Shown here: positions 45,541-53,646 of the stretch, piece after piece
How the letters are laid out: every line of letters starts with the position of its first letter
Position numbering within the stretch: position 1 is the stretch's first letter
Assembly: GCA_019358835.1 (NCBI GenBank)
Contig: JAHHIH010000020.1
Location: forward strand, 48,048-112,047
Source: Tildeniella torsiva UHER 1998/13D
Lineage (GTDB): Bacteria; Cyanobacteriota; Cyanobacteriia; Phormidesmidales; Phormidesmidaceae
Reading direction: 5' to 3'
DNA: 64,000 nt
The notes under the pieces: model-generated
Told to the model about the DNA's origin: nothing
The model's input: the letters and a program-made list of their open reading frames with translations, nothing else
The model's database searches: none
Made by a program: the position numbers and the translations under genes

Positions 45541-45963
45541 CTACTCGGATTGGCAGCGATCGCACAGCCCGCGCACCGTTACCTCATAGCCTTCAACCTG
45601 CCAGCGGGGGCTGAGGGTTTGTAGGTTGAGGCTAGACAGGGTTTCCCAAGGAATATCGGCGATCGCCCCACAGCCCTGGCAGCGAAAGTGATGGTGAGGC
45701 CCCACATTGGCGTCGTAGCGGCAGACACCCTCTTCGAGCAGCACCTCGCGAACCAAGTTTGCCCCCCGCAGCGCTTGCAGCGAGCTGTACACCGTCGCCT
45801 GAGACGAGGTTGGAGCCTCTAGATTTAGATCGTGAAGAATGTCATCGGCGGTGGGGTGGTCGCAGCGGCCCAGCAGGTTAGCATACACGGCAAATCGCTG
45901 AGGGGTAACGCGCAACCCCCGAGACTTAAGCACGGTGACGATTTGATCGGCTTGGGACAACAT
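45541..45963 (-). CDS. perR: Fur-family peroxide regulator PerR
   Basis: A 140-residue Fur-family repressor. The winged helix contains LRVTPQRFAVYANLL and SSQATVYSSLQALRGANLV. The regulatory metal site has the HHHF cluster, and two CxxC pairs (CQGCGA and LCDRCQ) bind structural zinc. It is divergent from a type II peroxiredoxin, the same arrangement as Synechocystis slr1738 (PerR) and sll1621, which supports PerR rather than Fur or Zur. PerR senses hydrogen peroxide through metal-catalysed oxidation and represses peroxide-defence genes, usually including itself. The start is ATG 45963 with CAGGGA upstream. Confidence 0.88.
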   Translation of the reverse strand: MLSQADQIVTVLKSRGLRVTPQRFAVYANLLGRCDHPTADDILHDLNLEAPTSSQATVYSSLQALRGANLVREVLLEEGVCRYDANVGPHHHFRCQGCGAIADIPWETLSSLNLQTLSPRWQVEGYEVTVRGLCDRCQSE

Positions 45964-46125
45964 TTTCCCTGGCTCCGGAACTCCACGTTACAACGGCCCC
46001 ACCCAACCCAGGCAAAGGCTCAACAGACTATGATAGCTTGTCCTTAATAGAGTAGCATTCTCATCTAAGAATTGCTCTGACTTTACAAAAGATCAGATTT
46101 TTGAGTTACTATACTTATTGAAGAT

Positions 46126-46156
46126 TTCTTAACTCGGAATTATTCTGGGTTAAGAA
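46126..46156. promoter_or_regulatory. 31-bp dyad, candidate PerR operator or 5' UTR hairpin
   Basis: TTCTTAAC (46126-46133) and GTTAAGAA (46149-46156) flank a nested GAAT-T-ATTC, all centred on base 46141. In DNA 13 of 15 arm positions are complementary, and the other two pair as G-U in RNA. A TATACT box at 46110-46115 lies just upstream, so the dyad would fall at or after the start of the peroxiredoxin transcript. The one-base centre fits the spacing of Fur-family sites, though the core differs from the textbook PerR box. Confidence 0.5.
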
Positions 46157-46207
46157 GCAACGGCTGGAAACGCAGTTAACTGTTGTAGAACTACGAATGA
46201 GGTAATT

Positions 46208-46789
46208 ATGGTTGCTATGGTTGCTACTGGGCAGGTACCCGACGTTACGTTTAAGACCCGCGTGCGGGATGAGTCTGTGGGCGGGCCAAACCCCTACCGC
46301 TGGCAAGACCTGACCACCAGCGATATTTTTGCTGGCAAGAAGGTTGTGGTGTTCTCTCTGCCCGGCGCGTTTACCCCCACCTGCTCCTCTAACCACCTGC
46401 CCCGCTACGAAGAGCTGTACGAAGAGTTCAAGGCCCACGGCGTTGACACCATTATCTGTGTCTCTGTGAACGATGCCTTTGTGATGTTCCAGTGGGGCCA
46501 AAAGGTAGGCGCGAAGAACGTCTTCCTACTGCCCGACGGCAACGGCGAATTTACCCGCAAGATGGGCATGCTGGTTGACAAATCTAATCTGGGCTTTGGC
46601 ATGCGCTCTTGGCGCTACTCTATGCTCGCCAACGACGGCACCATCGAGAAAATCTTTGTGGAGCCCGACTTCGGCGACAACTGCCCCATCGACCCCTTCG
46701 AGGTCTCTGATGCTGACACCATGTTGGCCTACCTAAAGGGTACCGAGTCTGCCGGTGTTTCTGAGCCCCGCTTGGCCTTCGTGGGCTAA
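46208..46789 (+). CDS. Type II (Prx5-like) peroxiredoxin
   Basis: A 193-residue thiol peroxidase of the Prx5 group. The peroxidatic Cys is C59 in [18 protein letters not shown], and [20 protein letters not shown] continues the family pattern. Prx5 enzymes reduce hydrogen peroxide and alkyl hydroperoxides, with glutathione or thioredoxin as donor. It is divergent from perR and closely resembles Synechocystis sll1621. The ATG at 46208 follows TGAGG. A strong terminator at 46821 ends the transcript, so the gene is monocistronic. Confidence 0.92.
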   Translation: MVAMVATGQVPDVTFKTRVRDESVGGPNPYRWQDLTTSDIFAGKKVVVFSLPGAFTPTCSSNHLPRYEELYEEFKAHGVDTIICVSVNDAFVMFQWGQKVGAKNVFLLPDGNGEFTRKMGMLVDKSNLGFGMRSWRYSMLANDGTIEKIFVEPDFGDNCPIDPFEVSDADTMLAYLKGTESAGVSEPRLAFVG

Positions 46790-46820
46790 TTGCCCTCTGT
46801 CTCACCCTCAGTGAGTGTTA

Positions 46821-46855
46821 GGCAAAGGGGATTGCACAATCCCCTTTGCCTTTTT
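46821..46855 (+). terminator. Rho-independent terminator of the peroxiredoxin gene
   Basis: GGCAAAGGGGATT (46821-46833) pairs with AATCCCCTTTGCC (46838-46850) around GCAC, followed by TTTTT. Confidence 0.92.
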
Positions 46856-47016
46856 AGATCGGGCCAGTCGGAGCTGGGCATCATCTAAAACGGTATGGAC
46901 TTTGCTCATTAAAGTCTCTGTCTATTCTCATCTCGATTCTGGCAAAACCTTTTAGCCTAGAGGCATGGCCTTTCGTCGCCTAGGCTCTGTTGCAGTCCTT
47001 TCGCTCAATTGCCGCT

Positions 47017-48021
47017 ATGAAACTCTCTCGCAAAAATCTCCACGAACGCACCGACCAGGTTTACGACGCCATCGTTGTCGGCGGTGGTATGGGAGGGTTG
47101 TCGGCAGCTATTTACCTGGCTCGCTACGGCCTTAAATGCCTGGTGATTGAAAAGGGCAAGGGGCGATCGCTGTGGATGCAAGAGGTGCGCAACGTCGTCG
47201 GCGTTGACCCCGATACCCCTGGGCGCGAAATGCTCAACCACGGCGTTCAGCAGGCGGTGGATTGGGGCGCAGACTACCTCCGTGGCTATGTCGAAGATGT
47301 AGTCGATGAGGGCGACCAGCTAGCGGTACAGGTCAAAGTGGGCAAAACCGACAGCATGTACCCCGTATTTCGCACCAAGTATTTAATCGCCGCCTCGGGT
47401 GTAATTGATGTGCTGCCCGAACTCGACGATATGCAGAATGTCTACGATTACGCAGGCTATACCCTGCACGTCTGCATGATCTGCGACGGCTTTGACATGT
47501 GGGATCAAAAAGCGGTGCTGATTGCCGGCAAAGAGTCACAGATCAACGCCGCCTTTGTGCTCGACTGGTTTACCCCCTACATTTCGGTGCTTACCCACGG
47601 CCTCTGCACCGTCGGCGACGAGATGCGGGCCAAGCTAGCCGACTACGGCTATCCCCTCTACGAAGCACCGATCGCTAAGTTTCTGGGCGAGCATCACAAG
47701 ATGAGCGGCGTAGAGCTAACCGATGGCACCGTGGTTGAAGCCACCACCGGCCTAATCAACATGGGTTCGATCTACCACAACCAATATCTCAAGGGAATTC
47801 CTAGCCTCGAGTGGGAGGGCGAGAACTTGGTGACCAACACCATGTGCCAAACCACCCACGATCGCATTTTTGCGATCGGCGACCTCAAGCAGGGCATAAA
47901 CCAGGTCTCAGTCGCAATAGCCGATGGCACCCTGGCCTCCACCCAAATCTGGCGCAACATTCGCCGCGCCAGCCCCCCACGCAAGTGGGAAGAGAATCTG
48001 ACTAAGGAGTTGGTGTCCTAA
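47017..48021 (+). CDS. Thioredoxin-reductase-like diflavin disulfide oxidoreductase (DDOR-like)
   Basis: A 334-residue flavoprotein. The N-terminal FAD motif is GGGMGGLSAAIYLARYG, the redox pair is Cys153-Cys156 in HVCMICDGFDMW, and the C-terminal FAD motif is IFAIGDLKQGINQVSVAIADG. The usual NADPH Rossmann motif after the CxxC is replaced by AGKESQINAAF. This matches DDOR-type enzymes of cyanobacteria (Synechocystis slr0600 family), which do not use NADPH and hold a second flavin. The physiological electron donor is uncertain. ATG at 47017 is preferred to a start nine codons upstream. It lies after the peroxiredoxin terminator, so it has its own promoter. Confidence 0.82.
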   Translation: MKLSRKNLHERTDQVYDAIVVGGGMGGLSAAIYLARYGLKCLVIEKGKGRSLWMQEVRNVVGVDPDTPGREMLNHGVQQAVDWGADYLRGYVEDVVDEGDQLAVQVKVGKTDSMYPVFRTKYLIAASGVIDVLPELDDMQNVYDYAGYTLHVCMICDGFDMWDQKAVLIAGKESQINAAFVLDWFTPYISVLTHGLCTVGDEMRAKLADYGYPLYEAPIAKFLGEHHKMSGVELTDGTVVEATTGLINMGSIYHNQYLKGIPSLEWEGENLVTNTMCQTTHDRIFAIGDLKQGINQVSVAIADGTLASTQIWRNIRRASPPRKWEENLTKELVS

Positions 48022-48054
48022 GTCCTGCTAGTTTGAAGGACTAGCCCTCTCCCT

Positions 48055-48078
48055 ACCCCTCTCCCATCGGAGAGGGGT
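48055..48078 (+). terminator. Hairpin after the disulfide oxidoreductase gene
   Basis: ACCCCTCTCC pairs with GGAGAGGGGT around a four-base loop. The run that follows (TCTACTTAT) is weak in T, so it may stabilise the 3' end rather than terminate. Confidence 0.5.
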
Positions 48079-48113
48079 TCTACTTATGAAGCATCTCTAC
48101 AGGCATCGGTACC

Positions 48114-48356
48114 ATGGAGGCAACGAAAGGTTACCTGACAGCGCTAGTCACCCCCTACCTGGCAGTGCGCGGGTTGCGCGTTGCCCTGGTCATTGGCACC
48201 CTGCTGTTTGTCATTAACCACGGTGCGGCAGTGCGAACCAACACCATGACTCGCTCCCGCTGGATCTCTGCGGGGCTAACCTATCTGGTGCCCTATGCGG
48301 TGAGCATTCACGGGCAGTTTATGGGCCGAGGGGGCAGTAAAGGTACTGAAAAGTAG
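48114..48356 (+). CDS. nrtS: NrtS-type nitrate/nitrite transporter subunit
   Basis: An 80-residue membrane protein with two helices. The words VRGLRVALVIGTLLFVINHG, MTRSRWISAGLTYLVPYAV and SIHGQF match the small NrtS family described in marine Synechococcus, where NrtS proteins import nitrate and nitrite. This family assignment is from memory of the motif. It begins with ATG 48114, with CATGGAGG-type context but no clear ribosome site. The acetyltransferase gene follows 30 bases later. Confidence 0.7.
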   Translation: MEATKGYLTALVTPYLAVRGLRVALVIGTLLFVINHGAAVRTNTMTRSRWISAGLTYLVPYAVSIHGQFMGRGGSKGTEK

Positions 48357-48386
48357 GTGAGGAATCGTCATGTCTAACCTGTAGCT

Positions 48387-48926
48387 ATGGAAATACGATT
48401 GCTAACCTCTGAAGATCTCGTGGCCTATCGCGATTTGCGTCTCTACGCCCTGAGGGAATCGCCAACAGCTTTTGTGTCTAGCTATGAGCAGGAAGCGCGG
48501 CTCTCGCTGGCCGATTTCGCCGATCGACTGCACACCAATAACGATGCTGGTGGCGGTGTTTTTGGGGCTTTTAGCGATCGCCCCCAGCTCATCGGCATGC
48601 TCGGGTTTTCGCGCGAGACCCGACTGAAGCGGCTTCATGTTGGTACGCTCTGGAGCATGTACGTTTTGCCAGAGTTTCGTGGTCAAGGGGTTGGGGCCAG
48701 ACTGCTTGATAGCGCGATCGCCCACGCCCGACGGCTTGACGGTTTGCGGCAGCTCACGCTCAGCGTTACGGCGAGCAACGTCGCCGCTTCTGCCCTCTAC
48801 CGATCGCGCGGGTTTGAGCCCTTTGGCCTAGCTCGGGAGGCCACCTGTATTGACAGCAATTATTTTGATGAGGAATATCTTGTACTGCACTTCATCCACG
48901 ACACCGAGCCAGTAGCCTCTTCTTGA
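48387..48926 (+). CDS. GNAT-family N-acetyltransferase
   Basis: A 179-residue acetyl-CoA-dependent transferase. The acetyl-CoA site is VLPEFRGQGVGARLLDSAIAHAR, preceded by LWSMYV and followed by LTLSVTASNVAASALYRSRGF, the last two motifs of the fold. Substrate cannot be told; the family acts on amino acids, antibiotics or protein N-termini. The start MEIRLLTSEDLVAYRDLRL is typical. It follows nrtS closely and converges on the SDR gene. Confidence 0.88.
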   Translation: MEIRLLTSEDLVAYRDLRLYALRESPTAFVSSYEQEARLSLADFADRLHTNNDAGGGVFGAFSDRPQLIGMLGFSRETRLKRLHVGTLWSMYVLPEFRGQGVGARLLDSAIAHARRLDGLRQLTLSVTASNVAASALYRSRGFEPFGLAREATCIDSNYFDEEYLVLHFIHDTEPVASS

Positions 48927-48982
48927 TAGCTCTGATGGGTCAACAAACAGTGTTCGATCCTATTTACAGCGACCTGGACTGT

Positions 48983-49735
48983 CTACTTTTGCACGGCGGT
49001 GAATCCACCATCCACAACGAGGTTGTGCCCGGTCACAAACCCAGCCCCCTCAGAACACAGCCAGACAACGGCCTCGGCAATATCTTCTGGCCTGCCGATG
49101 CGCTGGAGCGGAATGCCAGCGGCGACCTGATCGAGCATTTCAGGCGGGGCTGCGGCCCAGAGATCGGTTTTGACCGCGCCGGGGCTCACGGTGTTGATGC
49201 GAATGCGATCGCCAGAATATTCTGCCGCTGCGGCTCGCGACAGGGCAATGACTCCTGCCTTGGCGGCTCCGTAGGCCCCATACCCGGCCACCCCCAGCAG
49301 GGCACCCTGGGAAGAGGTATTTACAATCGCTCCACCACCCGACTGCTGCATGGCCGGGATTTCGTACTTCATTGACAGCCAAACCGACTTAAGGTTGGCG
49401 TTGATTTCAAAATCCCAGTCGGCTTCGGAGAGGTCGGCCAGTTTGCCCGAGGTACCCGAACCGGCGTTGTTGAAGGCATAGTCGAGGCGACCGTAGGTTT
49501 CGACGGTCTGTTTGACCATCGCTTCAATGTCTGAGGCCTGGGTGACATCGGCCTGAATAAACGTCGCCTCCCCTTGGGCCGCTTTGATCTGCTGAACGGT
49601 TTCCTCGCCCTTGTTGGGGCGGCGAGCGACCACCACCACCGTTGCGCCCGCCTGACCAAAGGCGATCGCCGTAGCCCGACCAATGCCAGAACTTGCCCCG
49701 GTCACGATCGCAACTTTGCCAGCCATCGCAGCCAT
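48983..49735 (-). CDS. SDR-family oxidoreductase
   Basis: A 250-residue classical short-chain dehydrogenase. The cofactor motif is VTGASSGIGRATAIAF, with NNAG, then Ser of NTSSQGALLG, and the catalytic YGAYGAAKAG (Tyr-x3-Lys). The Arg after the first strand (VVARRPNKGE) suggests NADP. The C-terminal CSEGAGFVTGHNLVVDGGF is the usual ending of fabG-like dehydrogenases. The substrate is unknown. ATG at 49735 is supported by GAGGAG seven bases upstream. No linked pathway genes are seen; the VOC protein upstream is on the same strand. Confidence 0.92.
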   Translation of the reverse strand: MAAMAGKVAIVTGASSGIGRATAIAFGQAGATVVVVARRPNKGEETVQQIKAAQGEATFIQADVTQASDIEAMVKQTVETYGRLDYAFNNAGSGTSGKLADLSEADWDFEINANLKSVWLSMKYEIPAMQQSGGGAIVNTSSQGALLGVAGYGAYGAAKAGVIALSRAAAAEYSGDRIRINTVSPGAVKTDLWAAAPPEMLDQVAAGIPLQRIGRPEDIAEAVVWLCSEGAGFVTGHNLVVDGGFTAVQK

Positions 49736-49808
49736 GGTTCACTCCTCGGTACAGCACTATTCACCTAAAACTAGCTGAGCTAACGCTTTCGTTCTGTCTG
49801 CTGTGTTG

Positions 49809-50207
49809 CTAGATAGGTAGTACAGGCTGGCGGGCATAGCTGACCGTCAGCACTTCCCACTGATGCCCTTCGGGTTCGTTCCAGTAGATCAGTCGGCCAC
49901 CGTATTCGGTGTTAACCTGCCGATCGGTAGCCCCGCGAACCGTGCTGCGATAGTCAATTCCAGCGGCTTGAATTCTGGCCAGAATGCGATCGAACTCGGC
50001 TTCCTCGACCCGAAAGCAATAGTGCTCAATGGGAAATGGCTGATCGGTTTCAATGAAATCAAAGGTCAAGCCGTCGTTGATATAGACCGCAAAAAATGGC
50101 CCTTCGGGTGCCGCACCGCAGGGCACACCCAGCAGATCGGCGAGGAGCTGCGCTGAGGCGTCTCGGTTGTGGGCCGATACAATCGTGTGGTCAAGCTGAA
50201 TGGTCAT
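49809..50207 (-). CDS. VOC-family (glyoxalase-like) protein
   Basis: A 132-residue single-domain VOC protein. It begins with a beta strand and the metal-site His of LDHTIVSAHNRDASAQLLADLLG; the second part has IEHYCFRVEEAEFDRIL and GGRLIYWNEPEGHQWEVL with the other ligands. VOC proteins act as lyases, dioxygenases or resistance proteins, usually as dimers; the function here is unknown. AGGAGG lies seven bases before the ATG at 50207, a strong ribosome site. The SDR gene lies 73 bases downstream on the same strand, so the two may be an operon. Confidence 0.85.
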   Translation of the reverse strand: MTIQLDHTIVSAHNRDASAQLLADLLGVPCGAAPEGPFFAVYINDGLTFDFIETDQPFPIEHYCFRVEEAEFDRILARIQAAGIDYRSTVRGATDRQVNTEYGGRLIYWNEPEGHQWEVLTVSYARQPVLPI

Positions 50208-50315
50208 AGTGAGTCCTCCTGAGGGCTGCTACAAGCAGCACGCCGATGCAACGAGCTTTCTCCTATTCTTGCAAGCGGATAGAAACTCATGTTGCCAGGG
50301 GCCAACAGCCTGACC

Positions 50316-52064
50316 CTACTGCAACACAGACTCCAGCTGGTGCTGCTCCCACAGGTTGCGGTAGAGGCCGGGCTGCTGCACCAGGTCGCGGTGGCAGCCC
50401 TGCTGCACAATGCGGCCCTTATCCATTACAAAGATGCGATCGGCGGTGGCGGCGGCAGACATTTGGTGCGAGATAAACAGCACCGTCTTTTGCTGGGTGC
50501 CCTCCGAGAGGGCGTTGAGAATGGCCGTGGCAGTGCGGTTGTCAACGCTGGAAAGGGCGTCGTCGAGCACCAGAATGGGGGCATCGACCACCAGGGCGCG
50601 GGCGAGGGCGGTGCGCTGCCGCTGCCCTCCCGAGAGGGTAATGCCGCGCTCGCCCACAATAGTGTCGTAGTGGTGGGGAAAGTTTTGAATCTCCTCATCC
50701 ATCTGGGCCTGCTTGGCGGCGTACTGCACCTCGAGGAACTCCATCAGGGGTTCGCCGTAGCGGATGTTGTTGTTGATGCTGGTGCTGAAGAGAAAGCTGT
50801 CTTGGGGCACGTAGGCGATCGCCCGTCTCAGATCTGCCAACGGCAGCTCCGTCACATCGTAGCCATCGAGATACAGCTGGCCGGGGCCGATGTCGAGCAG
50901 GCGGGGCAGGGCGTTGGCCAACGTCGATTTGCCCGAGCCAATCGGGCCAACGATCGCGATCTGTTCCCCCGGCGCAATCTTAAAGCTCACCTCATCCAGC
51001 GCCGGAACCTTGCCGTCGGGGTAGGCGTAGTTGAGGTGGCGGGCTTCCAAGCTGCCCTTGACCTGCTCCAGCGGTAGGGGGATGGCGGTGGGTGCCGTCT
51101 GCACCTCGGGTTCGGCATCGAGAATTTCTTCGACCCGGTTAATGCTGACCTCGCCGCGCTGGTAGGCGGTAATGGTGAACCCCAGCAGCGCGGTGGGGAA
51201 GACCAGCCGCTCCACGTACAGCAGCAGGGCGACGAAATCGCCTACCGTAAGTGCACCGTCGGCGATCGCCCCCGCCCCCGTGGCCAAAATCACTAGCAGG
51301 CTAATGCTGGCCAGCCCCCCCAGCAGCGGAAACAGCAGGTTGCGGGTGCGGGCCAGCTTCAGGTTGGCGTCGAGCAAGTTGCTGTTGCGGCGGTTAAAGG
51401 CGCGGCGCTCGTTCTCTTCTTGGGCGTAGATTTTGATCAGCGCAATGCCGCTCATGTCTTCTTGAATCAGGTCGCTGAGGTCAGAGAGGCGCTCTTGCAC
51501 AATCAGTTGTTCGTTGCGCAGGCGATCGCTAAAGGTCTGCACCAGCACCAGCATCAGCGGGTAGACAATCAGCGAAATCAGCGTCAGCCGCACGCTAATC
51601 GAGAGCATCACCGGCACCGTCAGGGCGTAGGCAAACAGCGTGTTGGCCAAGCTCAAAATGGCAAACCCCAGCAGGCGGCGAATGTTATCGACATCGCTGG
51701 TGGCGCGGCTGATCAGCTCCCCGGCGGTGTTGCGGCCAAAGTAGGCGGGCTCCATGCTCAGCAGATGCTGAAAGATGCGCTGCTTGAGGTCAAACTCCAC
51801 CTGGCGGCCCACCCCAAACAGGGTAATGCGCGACACCATGCGAATCACCCACATCACCGAGGCCAGCACCAGCACCAGCAGGGCGTAGTACATCACCCGG
51901 TTAAAGCTAAAGGTGACCTGCAATTCGTCAATGCCGTTGCGAATCAGCAGCGGTATCCACACGCCGACCAAATTCACAATAAATAATGCAACAACCCCCA
52001 GGGCAGCCTGCCGCCAGTGGGGGTTGAGGTAGGTACCCAGTTTTTGTAGCTGCGATCGCGCCAT
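50316..52064 (-). CDS. ABC exporter, fused permease and ATPase
   Basis: A 582-residue half-transporter. Six helices in the N-terminal 320 residues include the family segment EPAYFGRNTAGELISRATSD. The ATPase has Walker A VGPIGSGKSTLANAL, the signature LSGGQRQRTALARAL and Walker B LVLDDALSSVD. It resembles the MsbA/MdlB-like multidrug or lipid exporter group and probably works as a homodimer. The substrate is unknown. ATG at 52064 is used. It converges on nothing; its own promoter must lie in the 200 bases upstream, which contain C-rich repeat words. Confidence 0.93.
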   Translation of the reverse strand: MARSQLQKLGTYLNPHWRQAALGVVALFIVNLVGVWIPLLIRNGIDELQVTFSFNRVMYYALLVLVLASVMWVIRMVSRITLFGVGRQVEFDLKQRIFQHLLSMEPAYFGRNTAGELISRATSDVDNIRRLLGFAILSLANTLFAYALTVPVMLSISVRLTLISLIVYPLMLVLVQTFSDRLRNEQLIVQERLSDLSDLIQEDMSGIALIKIYAQEENERRAFNRRNSNLLDANLKLARTRNLLFPLLGGLASISLLVILATGAGAIADGALTVGDFVALLLYVERLVFPTALLGFTITAYQRGEVSINRVEEILDAEPEVQTAPTAIPLPLEQVKGSLEARHLNYAYPDGKVPALDEVSFKIAPGEQIAIVGPIGSGKSTLANALPRLLDIGPGQLYLDGYDVTELPLADLRRAIAYVPQDSFLFSTSINNNIRYGEPLMEFLEVQYAAKQAQMDEEIQNFPHHYDTIVGERGITLSGGQRQRTALARALVVDAPILVLDDALSSVDNRTATAILNALSEGTQQKTVLFISHQMSAAATADRIFVMDKGRIVQQGCHRDLVQQPGLYRNLWEQHQLESVLQ

Positions 52065-52268
52065 AACATCCGCCCTAATTGCCCCCCTATCCTAGACGAA
52101 TTTGGAGGGCCGCATTGATGACGGCCCGCAAGGGCTACAACTGTCTGACCAATCCTGGCAAAGGGTTCTAGGTATAGGGTACGAGGTCTACGGCAAAGCC
52201 CTAACCCCCCACCCCCTACTCCCCACCCCTTGAACCCTACACCCCCAACCCCAGCTTGCTAACGCTCA

Positions 52269-53393
52269 CTAGATCGTCTCAACCACCTGCTCCCACTGCA
52301 TGCTGAAGGGCGGCAGCCAGCCCCGCAGGTAGTAATAGACCGCGCTCAACAGCTCACCCCAATAGCGCGTTGTCAGCACCAGGGCGTTGACATTGGGGGC
52401 CAGGTCGGCCAGGCTGGCCAGGGTATCGCGGTTTTCTAAATTGGGGGTGCTGTACAGCTCAGTGGGGGCCGCCACCACCTGAATGCCTTCATTCTCAAAG
52501 GCCAGAGCGGCGCGGCGCATGGTTAAAGCGGGGGCCACCAGCACCACCCGGTTGGCGTCGCGGTTGGTGCGGGTCGTGTCAAAGCGGCCCGATCGCACAG
52601 GCGCAGTAAACAACCCCTGCTCGGTCAAAAAATCCCGCTGGTCAACCACCGTGCCGTGAATGTCGGTGCCCGTGTCTTCAACCCTAATGCTCTCGGAGGG
52701 CACGCCCCGGCCCACCAGCTGCTGACGAATCGCCTGCCGAAGGGGTTCTTGCTCTTCGCCACTGCCAAACCGTGGCCCGGCGGTGACGGTTACGTAGGGG
52801 CGGGCCGCACCAATGCGGCTGTAGACGTTGGCGGCGCTGTTTAACCGGGCCACCAGCACCGGATCGAGAGGGTTGTCGGCATCAATGCGGCTGTTGAGGG
52901 CGTTGGTCTGGCGGTAGGCATCCGCGTTTTCGCCAATCACCACAATGGATACCGCCCGGTCTACGGGCACCTGGTCGATCGCAGGGCAAATGTCGCTACA
53001 CAGCCGCTGCTGGCTGGCGTAGGCCCGCTGCACCGACTGTTCAGAATGGTTGACTAAGGCCCGCGCAATCAGGGGCATGCTGGCAAAAAATAAGATCATC
53101 AGCGCCACGGTCACCATGCGCCCGTTCACCTTTTTCATGCCATTGCTGAGGGATAGGGCCAGTAGCGTAATGGCCCCGCCCAAGGGCGTCAGCGGAAACA
53201 CCAAAAACTGCCAAAATACACCGATAGTGCTGTCGTCGGGGAACAAAAACGCCCCGGCAATCAGCGCCAAGATCATGGCTCCGCCAAACCAGGTCAAGAA
53301 GTTGGCGGGAATAAATTTTTTCAGCACCCACCACAGAAAGTAGCCAATGCCAAGCCACAGCAGCAGACGGGTTAAAAGGTTGAGGATATCCAT
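52269..53393 (-). CDS. YdcF/DUF218 family membrane protein
   Basis: A 374-residue protein. The N-terminal 125 residues hold four hydrophobic segments. The DUF218 domain follows: VSIVVIGENADAYR, then RLNSAANVYSRIG, VTAGPRFGS, IRVEDTGTDIHG and NRVVLVAPALTMRRA. In this family a short domain acts on envelope carbohydrates, as in SanA and ElyC, and its molecular activity remains unclear. ATG at 53393 is chosen because MDILNLLTRLLLWLG starts the first helix; the upstream extension is unlikely. It is probably inserted in the inner membrane. Confidence 0.82.
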   Translation of the reverse strand: MDILNLLTRLLLWLGIGYFLWWVLKKFIPANFLTWFGGAMILALIAGAFLFPDDSTIGVFWQFLVFPLTPLGGAITLLALSLSNGMKKVNGRMVTVALMILFFASMPLIARALVNHSEQSVQRAYASQQRLCSDICPAIDQVPVDRAVSIVVIGENADAYRQTNALNSRIDADNPLDPVLVARLNSAANVYSRIGAARPYVTVTAGPRFGSGEEQEPLRQAIRQQLVGRGVPSESIRVEDTGTDIHGTVVDQRDFLTEQGLFTAPVRSGRFDTTRTNRDANRVVLVAPALTMRRAALAFENEGIQVVAAPTELYSTPNLENRDTLASLADLAPNVNALVLTTRYWGELLSAVYYYLRGWLPPFSMQWEQVVETI

Positions 53394-53646
53394 AGTCAGA
53401 TCGGCAACGGGCAGTGGGGCGCTGTAGGGCGAGGGGCGAAATTCGCGCCTGGCTATTGGGGGGCCAAACCGGCCCCGCAGGAACTCTCTGCAAAGCATAC
53501 TTCAGTAACGAAAACTCGGGCTATATGCGGCCCCGATCATCCCCAAAGTCGTTCTTTGGCTATAGAAGACGGCTTTAATCGTGACGCGGTGGGTGGGCGG
53601 GGTTTCGTTCTATGCTAAAAGGAATGGGTAGCAATAATTGCCGGTT

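Noticed and set aside
48923..49375. A 150-codon plus-strand frame opposite the SDR gene
   Set aside because: It is antisense to a clear short-chain dehydrogenase, with no ribosome site or family motif.
51420..51986. A 188-codon frame opposite the ABC exporter
   Set aside because: His/Gln-rich antisense of the exporter membrane domain; no support.
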